A DNA stretch of 32,142 nt. It comes from Eubacterium sp. (GTDB lineage Bacteria; Bacillota; Clostridia; Lachnospirales; Lachnospiraceae). The notes under the pieces are model-generated. The model made no database searches and had not been told where the DNA came from. It was given only the letters and a program-made list of their open reading frames with translations. The stretch's first letter is position 1. Each line of letters starts with the position of its first letter. The translations under genes were made by a program, and so were the position numbers. Location of the stretch: NCBI GenBank assembly GCA_022767895.1, contig JALENH010000005.1, forward strand, positions 1-32,142. Reading direction: 5' to 3'. Shown here piece after piece: positions 18,150 through 26,181 of this stretch.

Positions 18150-18779
18150 ATGAGTATTCAGATTCAAAAGGTAACAGATGCAAGTTTTAGAAAGTATGGA
18201 CGTATTCTCACAGGCGAGTATGATGTGACCGACTTGATGGCTGCTATGGAGAAGACAGAGTGTCCTGATGATGCGGTTATTTATATTCCATCGGACAAAG
18301 AAATTGAGAAATTGCCGATTATGAAGACTTTTACAGATAGTCTTTATGGTGGCCTTCCGATTCAGATTGGATATTGCAATGGTAACAACCATTTATTGAA
18401 TGCCGTTGAGTATCATCGTTCTTCTGAGGTAAATGTGGCATGTACAGATTTGATTCTTCTGATTGGCTGTGAACAGGACATTGAACCGGATTTTACATAT
18501 GATACAAGCAAGATTGAGGCTTTCCTTGTGCCAAAGGGAACCGTTGTTGAAGTATATGCAACAACACTTCATTATGCACCTTGCAGCGTGGATGGTAACA
18601 ATTTCCGGTGCGTTGTGGTTCTGCCGAAAGATACCAATCTGGAACTTGAGGTAAAACCGGAGGGCGCAAAGGAAGATCCGCTTTTGGTAGCGCGCAACAA
18701 GTGGGTGATTGCCCATGAAGAAGCAGGTATCGAAGGTGCTGTAAATGGATTGAAAGGTGAGAACATAAGCGTTGAATAA
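18150..18779 (+). CDS. DUF4867 family protein of unknown function
   Basis: A 209-residue soluble protein that I recognise as DUF4867, a family common in Lachnospiraceae with no known function. Features include YGGLPIQIGYCNGNNHLLNAVEYHRSSE-type sequence around residues 65-90 and a run typical of a cupin-like barrel (TDLILLIGC; KIEAFLVPKGTVVEVYATTLHYAPC). The histidines and glutamate there (NAVEYHRSSE, LHYAPC) could bind a metal or a sugar acid, which is inference only. ATG 18150 has AGGAGG (18134-18139) ten bases upstream. A longer frame starting at 18114 begins inside the -10 box and is rejected. It overlaps the beta-helix gene by eight bases. Confidence 0.8.
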   Translation: MSIQIQKVTDASFRKYGRILTGEYDVTDLMAAMEKTECPDDAVIYIPSDKEIEKLPIMKTFTDSLYGGLPIQIGYCNGNNHLLNAVEYHRSSEVNVACTDLILLIGCEQDIEPDFTYDTSKIEAFLVPKGTVVEVYATTLHYAPCSVDGNNFRCVVVLPKDTNLELEVKPEGAKEDPLLVARNKWVIAHEEAGIEGAVNGLKGENISVE

Positions 18780-20679
18780 ACAGACATACCACAGAACTTT
18801 TATCGTTTTGGGGTGTGTTATCGTGAGTCTCTTTATTTTGCTGTCTGTGTCCGTGAGGGCACAGGCGGCGGATAAAGAGATTCTTATTACGACAGAAAAT
18901 TATAGGGGCGGTATTGCAATACAGGAAGCGCTGGACTGGCAGAGCAACAGCGAGACGGCCTATGATCATCTTACGGTGTCTATCCAATCGGGAACCTATG
19001 ATATTACGGAAGCACTTCTTGTGTATAGCAATACCACAATTCGGGCTGCGTCAGATGCGACGATCCGCTATACCAGGGAAAAGGTTTCAGGTAATCAGGG
19101 GCGTGCACCTTTGATTTCCAATTTTTGCTCAGGAAAAAGTGGCTATTCCGGGGCCGGAAATATTACAATAGAAGGTGGAATCTGGGACTTTCAAGGGCAT
19201 CAGGGTGGTGTGGGTTATGGCATTACCATGGAGGCCTTTCGTTTTATGCATGGAAGTAAATTCCGTGTTGTTAATGTCACGATGCAGAACATCTACCGCA
19301 GTCATTTTCTGACTATTGAAGGGGTTGAACAGGTGGAAGTGACAGGATGTGTGTTTCGGGATTATACGAATCGTACAAACAAAAAGGAAGCCATACATAT
19401 TGATTGTCTGCACAACGATGCCATGGCGCCTTCCAATCAGGAAAATGTAATCTACGACGATACGATTTGTAATCATATATCGGTGAATAATTGCTCGTTT
19501 TCGAATGTGCCAAGAGGTGTGGGGACCCATATTGCCGTGGCAGGTTTATTTCCGTCTGATATCGTAATTTCCAACAATACATTCACGGATATTACCTATG
19601 AGGCAATCAAGGCGTATCATTACAAAAATGCGCAGATTACAGGGAATGTCATTACGCGGGCAGGGTGTGGTATCAAGTGTTATCTGTATGCTGCAGACAG
19701 CGATAGGGATGAGGAGGGTGCCTCTAATTATCTGCCTGCTTTGCCGGGAGTGACAACAGAGGGGACAGCCCCCAATCTGAATACGATTATCCAGTGGAAC
19801 GTAATCCGGGATGTGCCGGATAGTAAACTTGGTTTCGGAATTCATCTGGCAGGAAACGCAGATCGGGTTGTAAAAGATATAACCGTGTCAAATAATGTAA
19901 TCACATCGACAGGGGCGGTGTCTACAAAGCGTTCCGGCATATATGTCAAGTACGGGGAAAATATACGCCTGTTAAACAATACGATAGCAAAGACAGGTGG
20001 TGCCGGAATTCTTGTGGTTCAGGGAAAAACTTTGACGATTTCCCAGAATCAGATTAGTTTTCCCGTATCGAACGGAGTATCTGTTCAGGATAGCAGTGTT
20101 GTGACATTGCAGAGCAATGCTGTAAGCTACGCAGGGAAAAGGGGAATTTACCTGAAAAACACCGGAAATTCCAGAATCTCCACAAATACGATTAATAAAG
20201 ACAGGACCGGTGGAATAGGAGTGACAAAAAATAGCATTCAGGTGAGTGTTGTAAAAAATAATCTTTTGTACTCGGGGAAAAATGCCGTTTCTGTGTGTGA
20301 TTCGAGACAGGCACTGGTGTATGGCAATACCATTCAGTCCCCAAAAAATTTTGGAGTATATGCCTACAAATCGGATAGCAGTAAGATTAAGAAGAATACG
20401 TTGAGAAGTACAAAGAGTACGGCTGTTATTGCTTCTACCAGTACAGGAATTCTGGTGGCAAAGAATGTAATTGAAAAGACCGGAAAATATGGCATTCTTT
20501 TTACCAGCGCAAAAAAAAGTTATGCATCAAAAAATAAGATACAGCGGACAAAGACCTACGCTATTATATATTCAGAAAATAGTAAGAATAAGAAACAGAA
20601 TCTGAATTATCCTCATGTGAGTGCGAAAAAGGGGAAAAAGGAGATTCACGGATATACATACAAAAATATGAAAATCTAG
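18772..20679 (+). CDS. Secreted right-handed beta-helix protein, cut short by an amber codon
   Basis: A 635-residue exported protein. Residues 1-33 form a signal peptide (NKQTYHR, hydrophobic core, cleavage near AQAAD). From about residue 90 to 610 it is a series of parallel beta-helix coils with repeated N-N-I/T-I and SGIYV-type turns, as in pectate lyase-like and carbohydrate-binding surface proteins. I cannot place a catalytic site. The start is TTG 18772, overlapping the stop of the preceding gene, with AAAGGTGAG 11 bases upstream. After TAG 20677-20679 the same frame stays open for 50 more codons with Ig-like character, so the last domain seems broken. Polysaccharide lyase or adhesin roles are both possible. 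Confidence 0.85.
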   Translation: MNKQTYHRTFIVLGCVIVSLFILLSVSVRAQAADKEILITTENYRGGIAIQEALDWQSNSETAYDHLTVSIQSGTYDITEALLVYSNTTIRAASDATIRYTREKVSGNQGRAPLISNFCSGKSGYSGAGNITIEGGIWDFQGHQGGVGYGITMEAFRFMHGSKFRVVNVTMQNIYRSHFLTIEGVEQVEVTGCVFRDYTNRTNKKEAIHIDCLHNDAMAPSNQENVIYDDTICNHISVNNCSFSNVPRGVGTHIAVAGLFPSDIVISNNTFTDITYEAIKAYHYKNAQITGNVITRAGCGIKCYLYAADSDRDEEGASNYLPALPGVTTEGTAPNLNTIIQWNVIRDVPDSKLGFGIHLAGNADRVVKDITVSNNVITSTGAVSTKRSGIYVKYGENIRLLNNTIAKTGGAGILVVQGKTLTISQNQISFPVSNGVSVQDSSVVTLQSNAVSYAGKRGIYLKNTGNSRISTNTINKDRTGGIGVTKNSIQVSVVKNNLLYSGKNAVSVCDSRQALVYGNTIQSPKNFGVYAYKSDSSKIKKNTLRSTKSTAVIASTSTGILVAKNVIEKTGKYGILFTSAKKSYASKNKIQRTKTYAIIYSENSKNKKQNLNYPHVSAKKGKKEIHGYTYKNMKI

Positions 20680-20832
20680 GTTACAATCTCCAAAAAGACG
20701 AAATCCACGAAAACGAAGAAAAATGGTCTGTTCTCCGTAAAGGTGAAGAAATTGAAGAAGAAACAGAAATATACCATTCAGGTGACGGACAAGCTGGGAA
20801 ATTCGTTGACGAAGGAGCGGAGTGTGACGTGA
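20680..20832 (+). pseudogene. Detached C-terminal half of an Ig-like domain after an amber codon
   Basis: Directly after TAG 20677-20679 the frame of the beta-helix gene continues for 50 sense codons to TGA 20830-20832. It encodes a lysine-rich stretch with NGLFSVKVKKLKKKQ and YTIQVTDKLGNSLTKE, the hallmark of bacterial Ig-like (Big_6-type) domains in which 'G.fsv.v..l' leads to 'v.vtDkaGN'. The first strands of the same domain (KKEIHGYTYKNMKI) lie just before the stop. A nonsense mutation, or amber read-through, explains this. Confidence 0.7.
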
Positions 20833-20862
20833 TGAATTATACTTAGAAAGGAGAGTAGTTTT

Positions 20863-22122
20863 ATGTATATAAAAATTGCGTTACTTATTATTGTTCTTTT
20901 ACAATTAACTGTGTTTGCTGTTTCCTGTATCCAGTCCAAAAGACAACATACAAAATATCTGCAGGCACTTAACGTTCGTTTCTTATGGGGGATTGCCATT
21001 TGCATTAACATGCTTTGTCTGGTTCCTCTAACAAGCGTGCTAAAATATGATTTGGGTACCGATGAGTGTATAGAAAATCAATATACCATAGCAGCAATTT
21101 TAATATTGATATTGTTGGAAATCGCCCATCTCCTTTTTCGATACATCAAGCAGAGGAAGTGGATGGGATACTTGTGTTATTTTATCGATATTAGTATAGT
21201 TGCGGTTCTTGTGGTTCGTTTTCTGATAATGGATCATACATTGATTCGTTCATTTGTTATTGTCCTTTTTGAAGTAAATGTTGTTCCAATTGTGGCAGAT
21301 GTTATTGCAATATTTACTCTAAAGGAGAAAGATAAAGTTTTTGGGGGTGTTGAATTGAAAAAGAAATTTATAATCTTTCTATTTGTTTTTTCCACGATGT
21401 TTGTTAACTCGTTTTCTGGAATGGCTGCTGTAAAGGAGAGTACATATAAAAAGCCTTATCCATTTAGAAAAATGACAAGACTTAAGGTGGGAAATAAAAC
21501 ATTAAAAGCTTCTTCCAAGAAAAATGCAATGATATTGAAAATTTATCAAAAAGGGAAGAAGTTAAAAACAGAAAAAATCAGTTTTAAGAAGTATGTAAAG
21601 AAGTATAAAAATCTGCGAATCATTCAGATTAATAAATGTTCAGCAGGTAAAATCAGAGTATTATATGCAAACGAAGATGCCAACAGTTCAACAGGAAGTT
21701 CCGGCGGAAGTGTTATTGTTGATTATCGAAAGAGAAAAACAAAACAAGAGGCAGTATATAATTTCTGGCCGACAGCAATGGATGATGGATATGTATATTC
21801 TGCGGTTGGAGGCTTCATTCAGGTTGCAAAACAAAAAACAGGAAAGAGAGTTTCTCTTTATTCAAAGCCGGAAACGGATATGGTGGCTGGGTACGAGGCT
21901 TATTCATGCAAAAGCGGATATTTTTTGTATGTCAATACAAAGGGGGCTTTTCTTGCTAAAATTGGTGATGAAAAGTTTTCTAAAGTGGTTGATTTTTCAA
22001 AATCAAGATACCGGGAAAAATATGTGAAGAATGCATTGCTGTTGAGTAATAAGAGCTTTGTTATTGGTTTTGCTTCGGATGAGTCGTGCGATGCCGATAC
22101 GTTTGTGAAGTATAGTATCTGA
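20863..22122 (+). CDS. Hypothetical membrane protein joined to a secreted lysine-rich domain
   Basis: 419 residues without a recognised family. Residues 1-150 carry about five hydrophobic helices (near 1-21, 41-61, 75-94, 104-122 and 128-152). From residue 165 the sequence looks like the start of a second protein. LKKKFIIFLFVFSTMFVNSF with MAAVKES behind it has the form of a signal peptide, and the remaining 230 residues are soluble, lysine-rich and glycine/serine-looped (NSSTGSSGGSVIVDYRK). A TTG at 21355 sits five bases after GGGGGTG (21343-21349), a plausible ribosome site, so the second half may also be made separately. AAAGGAG (20847-20853) precedes the main ATG. The gene is clearly more AT-rich than its neighbours, suggesting later acquisition. 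Confidence 0.6.
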   Translation: MYIKIALLIIVLLQLTVFAVSCIQSKRQHTKYLQALNVRFLWGIAICINMLCLVPLTSVLKYDLGTDECIENQYTIAAILILILLEIAHLLFRYIKQRKWMGYLCYFIDISIVAVLVVRFLIMDHTLIRSFVIVLFEVNVVPIVADVIAIFTLKEKDKVFGGVELKKKFIIFLFVFSTMFVNSFSGMAAVKESTYKKPYPFRKMTRLKVGNKTLKASSKKNAMILKIYQKGKKLKTEKISFKKYVKKYKNLRIIQINKCSAGKIRVLYANEDANSSTGSSGGSVIVDYRKRKTKQEAVYNFWPTAMDDGYVYSAVGGFIQVAKQKTGKRVSLYSKPETDMVAGYEAYSCKSGYFLYVNTKGAFLAKIGDEKFSKVVDFSKSRYREKYVKNALLLSNKSFVIGFASDESCDADTFVKYSI

Positions 22123-22205
22123 ATGCTCCGCCAGTCTGTATCTGAATTCGTCTACGGGCTTCGCCAGTCGTATCTGAATTCATCTACACGCGGGCTGTCG
22201 CCCGC
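22115..22205. repeat. Short tandem repeats and GC hairpin after the membrane/secreted gene
   Basis: GTATCTGAAT occurs at 22115-22124, 22138-22147 and 22170-22179. The last two are part of a longer repeat, CGCCAGTC(T)GTATCTGAATTC(G/A)TCTAC, at 22130-22155 and 22163-22187. The first copy contains the TGA stop of the gene. GCGGGC-TGTC-GCCCGC (22190-22205) is a perfect hairpin. GACTGGC (22271-22277) repeats the word in reverse. Confidence 0.75.
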
Positions 22206-22206
22206 T

Positions 22207-22270
22207 ATAGAAAAGAAAAAGGAGGCCCTCTTGCAAGCGAGCTTGCGAGGGACTCCTTTTTCTTTTCTAT
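22207..22270. terminator. Long bidirectional terminator facing glmS
   Basis: A 64-base inverted repeat centred at 22239. An A-rich left arm with AAAAAGGAG and CCCTC, then GCAAGC-GA-GCTTGC, is followed by GAGGG and CTCCTTTTTCTTTTC. T-runs occur on both strands, as suits the two converging genes. Confidence 0.93.
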
Positions 22271-22292
22271 GACTGGCTCGTAGCTTTCGCGC

Positions 22293-24116
22293 TCATTCTA
22301 CAGTGACGCTTTTGGCGAGGTTTCGCGGCTGGTCTACATTGAGGCCTTTTTCTACGGATACGTAGTAGGCCAGGTACTGCAGAACGACGGTTGCAACAAA
22401 CGGTGCAAAGAGTGGGTCTGTGTCCGGCAGTACGATGTGATAGTCGCAGAGTGCGGCATCTACTTCCGCGTCTGCCCCGGTAATCAGGATGACTCTTGCA
22501 CCACGGGACCGCACTTCCTGTACGTTGGAAATAATCTTGGCATAAACATCCGGCTGGGTTGCCAGTGCAATGACAGGAACGTTATCCGTAATAAGGGAGA
22601 TTGTTCCGTGTTTCAATTCGCCTGCAGCGTAAGCTTCCGAGTGTATATAACTGATTTCCTTTAATTTCAGTGATCCTTCACAGGAGAGGGCATAGTCGAG
22701 GCCACGTCCCAAGAAGAAAATGTCTGTAGCTTTTGTCAGGCGTTTGGCAATGCGCTCGGTCTGAGAGTCGTAGCCAAGAACTTCTTCCACCTTGTTGATG
22801 GTATTCATCATGGTTGTCATATATTCAGCAGCTTCCTGTTCACTGATTTTTCCACTGACAAGAGCAAGGCGGAAAGCAATCAGATACATAACGGCAACCT
22901 GCACACTATAGGCTTTTGTACTGGCCACGGCAATTTCCGGACCGGCATGGGTGTACAGGACATAATCGCTTTCACGGGCGATGGAAGAGCCTTTTACATT
23001 TACAACGGAAAGTGTTTTGGCACCTCGTTCCTTTGCCAGGCGAAGAGCGGCAAGGGTATCGGCTGTTTCGCCGGACTGGGATACCGTAATCAGAAGTGTT
23101 TTCTCATCGATAATCGGATTCTGGTAACGGAATTCCGAAGCGATATCAACGGTTACCGGAATACGGCATAAACGTTCAATCATATTTTTTCCCATGAGTC
23201 CGGAATGCATGGCAGTTCCACAGGCAGTAATGACGATACGGTTGATGCCTTCGAAAATGTCATCGCCAATATTATCAGCAGAAAAATCCGGGAGTCCGTT
23301 CACCATACGGGGACGGATTGTATTCCTGAGAGCTTCCGGCTGCTCGTGAATTTCTTTCATCATGAAATAATCATAGCCGCCCTTTTTCGCAGAAGCCATA
23401 TCCCAGCTGATATGGTGGATATAAGGGCCATAAACTTCACCATTTTCATCTTTTACAATAATCTCGTCCTCTGTCAGTTTGGCGATGTGCCCTTCCTTTA
23501 AAACAAAATAATGTTTTGTATAGCTTACCAGTGCCACCATATCAGAAGCAATGATGGAACCGCGGTCGGTGTGGGCTGCTACCAGTGGGCTTCCGTTTCT
23601 CACAGCGTAAATCGTCTCCGGAATGTCAGAGAACATAACACAGAAGCCGTAGGCACCCTCTAGTTTTGTAATTGCTTTTTTGATGGCGGCTTCCGGGTCA
23701 CCATGATAGCAGTCATTGATGACCATGGCAGCAATCTCGGTATCAGTCTGGGAAACCGGTTCCAGACCCTTGGCAGCCAGCTCTTCCTGCAATTCCTTGT
23801 AGTTTTCAATGATTCCGTTGTGAATCAGCGTTACTTTCCCGGCTGTATGAGGGTGGGAGTTGGTGGCTGAGACGCCACCGTGGGTCGCCCAGCGTGTATG
23901 ACCGATTCCGCAGGTAGCAACATCATCGGATGCCTCATCTGCCACTTTTTCCTTCAGTTTGGAAACCTTTCCAACTGTTTTAATAGTTTTGATTCCTTCC
24001 GGCTGGCAGTACGCAATTCCGGCACTGTCATAGCCACGATATTCCAATGTCTGTAAGCCTTTAATCAACGCTTTTTTTGCATCATCAAGGCCAACATAAC
24101 CAATAATTCCACACAT
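22293..24116 (-). CDS. glmS: Glutamine--fructose-6-phosphate aminotransferase (isomerizing)
   Basis: Makes glucosamine-6-phosphate from fructose-6-phosphate and glutamine, the entry to amino-sugar and cell-wall synthesis. The 607 residues are normal. The N-terminal glutaminase starts with the catalytic Cys2 (MCGIIGYVG), with CGIGHTRWATHGG and the TDTEIAA segment. Two SIS sugar isomerase domains follow (ITACGTAMHSGL; TVSQSGETADTL; FFLGRGLDYALSCEGSLKLKE). The C-terminus QPRNLAKSVTVE is the conserved end. AAGGAG at 24131-24126 precedes the ATG. Its leader holds a glmS ribozyme, so it is switched off by its own product. Confidence 0.98.
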   Translation of the reverse strand: MCGIIGYVGLDDAKKALIKGLQTLEYRGYDSAGIAYCQPEGIKTIKTVGKVSKLKEKVADEASDDVATCGIGHTRWATHGGVSATNSHPHTAGKVTLIHNGIIENYKELQEELAAKGLEPVSQTDTEIAAMVINDCYHGDPEAAIKKAITKLEGAYGFCVMFSDIPETIYAVRNGSPLVAAHTDRGSIIASDMVALVSYTKHYFVLKEGHIAKLTEDEIIVKDENGEVYGPYIHHISWDMASAKKGGYDYFMMKEIHEQPEALRNTIRPRMVNGLPDFSADNIGDDIFEGINRIVITACGTAMHSGLMGKNMIERLCRIPVTVDIASEFRYQNPIIDEKTLLITVSQSGETADTLAALRLAKERGAKTLSVVNVKGSSIARESDYVLYTHAGPEIAVASTKAYSVQVAVMYLIAFRLALVSGKISEQEAAEYMTTMMNTINKVEEVLGYDSQTERIAKRLTKATDIFFLGRGLDYALSCEGSLKLKEISYIHSEAYAAGELKHGTISLITDNVPVIALATQPDVYAKIISNVQEVRSRGARVILITGADAEVDAALCDYHIVLPDTDPLFAPFVATVVLQYLAYYVSVEKGLNVDQPRNLAKSVTVE

Positions 24117-24194
24117 AGTAGAAATCTCCTTATGAAAATAATAATATTTTGCTACTGTTCCTTTTGTTTCTCTGTTGCCAGAGGTTTTGTAGAA

Positions 24195-24335
24195 CAGCTA
24201 CGCACAACGTGAGTGTTTCACGCCTTACAATGTGCGGGAGAGCATCCGCCGAAAATTCGATCCGTAATGATACGATGTGAGGATAATTCACATTCTCTCC
24301 ACCTCGTCAACCCCGTGGGTCTGGCGCTAATTTTA
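24195..24335 (-). ncRNA. glmS ribozyme (glucosamine-6-phosphate-activated self-cleaving riboswitch)
   Basis: On the minus strand the leader of glmS reads AGCGCCAGACCCACGGGG, GTTGACGAGGT, ATCGAATTTTCGGCGGATG and CTCCCG in order, the conserved core of the glmS ribozyme class. The cleavage site lies just before G of GCGCC, between 24328 and 24327. A following stem, CGCAC...GTGCG with an inner GTGA/TCAC pair (24201-24236), fits P4. Binding of glucosamine-6-phosphate triggers self-cleavage and mRNA decay. Outer limits are approximate. Confidence 0.95.
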
Positions 24336-24391
24336 CCGCTTCTTTTTGCGGAAGCATTTCTGCTTGAAAACTCCTTTCTTTATCCTATGAA

Positions 24392-24420
24392 ATGGTATCA
24401 TTTCTTGTGCACAATGTCAA
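24392..24420 (-). promoter_or_regulatory. Promoter of glmS
   Basis: On the minus strand, TTGACA (24420-24415), a 17-base spacer and TACCAT (24397-24392). The spacer begins with the perfect palindrome TTGTGCACAA (24405-24414), a possible operator. It lies about 60 bases before the ribozyme cleavage site. Confidence 0.6.
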
Positions 24421-24439
24421 GAAAATGGAGGGAGATTAG

Positions 24440-24468
24440 TTGCGCAAAATAGGGAATTGCGATATACT
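24440..24468 (+). promoter_or_regulatory. Promoter of aroB
   Basis: TTGCGC (24440-24445), 17 bases and TATACT (24463-24468), about 40 bases ahead of the aroB ATG and back to back with the glmS promoter. The -35 is weak. Confidence 0.55.
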
Positions 24469-24509
24469 TAGACAATAGAAATGAACTAACTGGAAAGAGA
24501 GGACAGGTT

Positions 24510-25622
24510 ATGAGCCGTTTTCATGTAGAATTGAAGAAAGTTGTGGATGATTCCTATGATGTGCAGATTGGGAATGACCTGATTGATGTCATGGTAGAAG
24601 ATATAAAACAGGGACTGGCTGGCAGTCGGAAAAAATTTGCTGTCATTACGGATTCCAATGTGGAACCTTTGTATGGAGAACCGGTTTTACAGGCGATAAA
24701 AAAGGCCGGATATCAGGGAGATTTATTTGTCTTCCCTGCCGGTGAGAAAAGTAAGGTGAGGAAAACAAAAGAAATGCTGGAGGACGCTATGCTGGCAAAG
24801 GGCTATCGTCGTGACTGTTGTGTGATTGCCGTGGGTGGTGGCGTTGTGACAGATTTGGCAGGGTTTTTGGCAGGTACTTTTGGAAGAGGGGTTCCCTTTA
24901 TCAATTTTGCTACCACACTGTTAGCTGCGGCGGATGCTTCCATCGGTGGAAAAACAGCAGTGGATACCGATCTTGCTACGAATCTGATTGGTTTGATTTA
25001 TCAGCCGCTAAAAGTGTATGTAGATATCGGGGCATGGAAAACGCTGCCCCAGAGACATCTGGTGAACGGACTGGCAGAGACGGTAAAGCATGCTTGCCTG
25101 GCAGACAGGGAACTATTTGCTTATCTGGAAAGCCACAAAGAGGAAATTTTAGCCTGCAATCCGGAAGCATGTAGCTTTATTTCCGAGCGGAACTGTGCTG
25201 TGAAATATGAGGTCGTGATGAAGGATGAGAAGGAGAAGAATCTTCGGGAAATTCTGAATCTTGGGCACACGGTAGGTCGTGCCATCGAGACAGTGAGCGA
25301 ATACAAGCTGCTGCATGGAGAAGCGTTGTCTATTGGCATGACTGCCCAGGTGAAACTCGGCTGCCAGTGCGGCTATCTTACAGAGGCAGAGTGTGACCGG
25401 GTTATTGCACTTCAGAAAGATATTGGACTACCGGTGGAGATACCATCCTATATTGACCGGGAAGCGTTGGTGAAAAAACTGTACACGGATAAGAAAGTGA
25501 GAGATGGTAAACTTCGTTTTGTATTCCAAAAGGGAATTGGAGATGTCATGACTTTTGGTGATGAGGTGTACGCAAGACCCGTGGCAGAGGATGAAATCCG
25601 CGATGTGTTGATGAATATGTAG
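24510..25622 (+). CDS. aroB: 3-dehydroquinate synthase
   Basis: Converts DAHP to 3-dehydroquinate, step two of the shikimate route to aromatic amino acids, using NAD and a metal. It has 370 residues, within the usual range. The NAD-binding GGGVVTDLAGFLAGTF begins near residue 107, followed by TTLLAAADASIGGKTAVD. The three metal ligands are present: E190 (NGLAETVKH), H253 (NLGHTVGRAIE) and H269 (LLHGEALSIG). GAGAGG (24497-24502) precedes the ATG. No other shikimate gene is in the window, so it stands alone, diverging from glmS and closed by its own terminator. Confidence 0.97.
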   Translation: MSRFHVELKKVVDDSYDVQIGNDLIDVMVEDIKQGLAGSRKKFAVITDSNVEPLYGEPVLQAIKKAGYQGDLFVFPAGEKSKVRKTKEMLEDAMLAKGYRRDCCVIAVGGGVVTDLAGFLAGTFGRGVPFINFATTLLAAADASIGGKTAVDTDLATNLIGLIYQPLKVYVDIGAWKTLPQRHLVNGLAETVKHACLADRELFAYLESHKEEILACNPEACSFISERNCAVKYEVVMKDEKEKNLREILNLGHTVGRAIETVSEYKLLHGEALSIGMTAQVKLGCQCGYLTEAECDRVIALQKDIGLPVEIPSYIDREALVKKLYTDKKVRDGKLRFVFQKGIGDVMTFGDEVYARPVAEDEIRDVLMNM

Positions 25623-25683
25623 ACTTTATTTATGGGCTTATATTACCACAAAATGGCGAAAAAATCAAGACTGTTCCTATGTT

Positions 25684-25731
25684 ACCTCCCGTGTTATAAT
25701 CGTTTTCTATTAACGACACGGGAGGTTTTTT
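25684..25731 (+). terminator. aroB terminator that also masks the next ribosome site
   Basis: ACCTCCCGTGT (25684-25694) pairs with ACACGGGAGGT (25716-25726), followed by TTTTTT. The right arm contains GGGAGG, the ribosome site for ATG 25732, so read-through mRNA would hide it. The loop holds TGTTATAAT (25692-25700), an extended -10 promoter element for the next gene. Confidence 0.82.
25692..25700 (+). promoter_or_regulatory. Extended -10 promoter of the DUF6323-like gene
   Basis: TGTTATAAT matches the TGnTATAAT extended -10 consensus, and no clear -35 box is seen upstream. Start would be near 25707, beyond the left arm of the terminator, so this mRNA keeps its ribosome site free. Confidence 0.5.
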
Positions 25732-26181
25732 ATGGGTTTTAACGGGATGAATTTGTGGCAGAGGGAGAGTCAGATTGCAAAAGTGATTGAGACCAATCAG
25801 AAGACAGCAAAATTTGGTCTTTCCTTAACAGAAGAGGAGGCAAAGCTGATTGTAAGGGAAAAAAGCGATGTACTGAAACGGCAGCGCAGAGTGGAGTTTG
25901 GAGCAGGCATCACAGAAAAACTGATTTTTGAATTTTGTGATTCGGTGTATTTGGATTCTTCCAATTATGTGGAGACGATTATTCGACTGCAGGAGATTTT
26001 TTATTGCTATAAAAATGAGGTGTTGGATCAGGTTACGGATGATGAACTGCTGCATTTTATGAAAAAGCAATTTGAAACAAGATGTCATGGTGATTTGGAT
26101 TATCTGGAAAGCACCTGCCTGGAAAATTTTGCCCGGGCAATCCGTGCAGGATATGACCCGGATTGGGAGGAGTGGGAATGA
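25732..26181 (+). CDS. Uncharacterised protein, DUF6323-like
   Basis: A 149-residue, acidic, helical protein without signal peptide or membrane helix. From memory it resembles DUF6323, known only from Clostridia: LSLTEEEAKLIVREKSDVLKRQRRVEFG, split near residue 30-57, and FCDSVYLDSSNYVETIIRLQ near 73-92 are the kind of blocks conserved there. No function is known. The ribosome site GGGAGG (25720-25725) sits in the aroB terminator stem, six bases before the ATG. The gene overlaps the next one by ATGA, so the two are translationally coupled and probably act together. Confidence 0.75.
   Translation: MGFNGMNLWQRESQIAKVIETNQKTAKFGLSLTEEEAKLIVREKSDVLKRQRRVEFGAGITEKLIFEFCDSVYLDSSNYVETIIRLQEIFYCYKNEVLDQVTDDELLHFMKKQFETRCHGDLDYLESTCLENFARAIRAGYDPDWEEWE

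Noticed and set aside
22115-22205. CRISPR-like array
   Set aside because: The copies are only ten to 26 bases with irregular spacing, and no cas gene is near.
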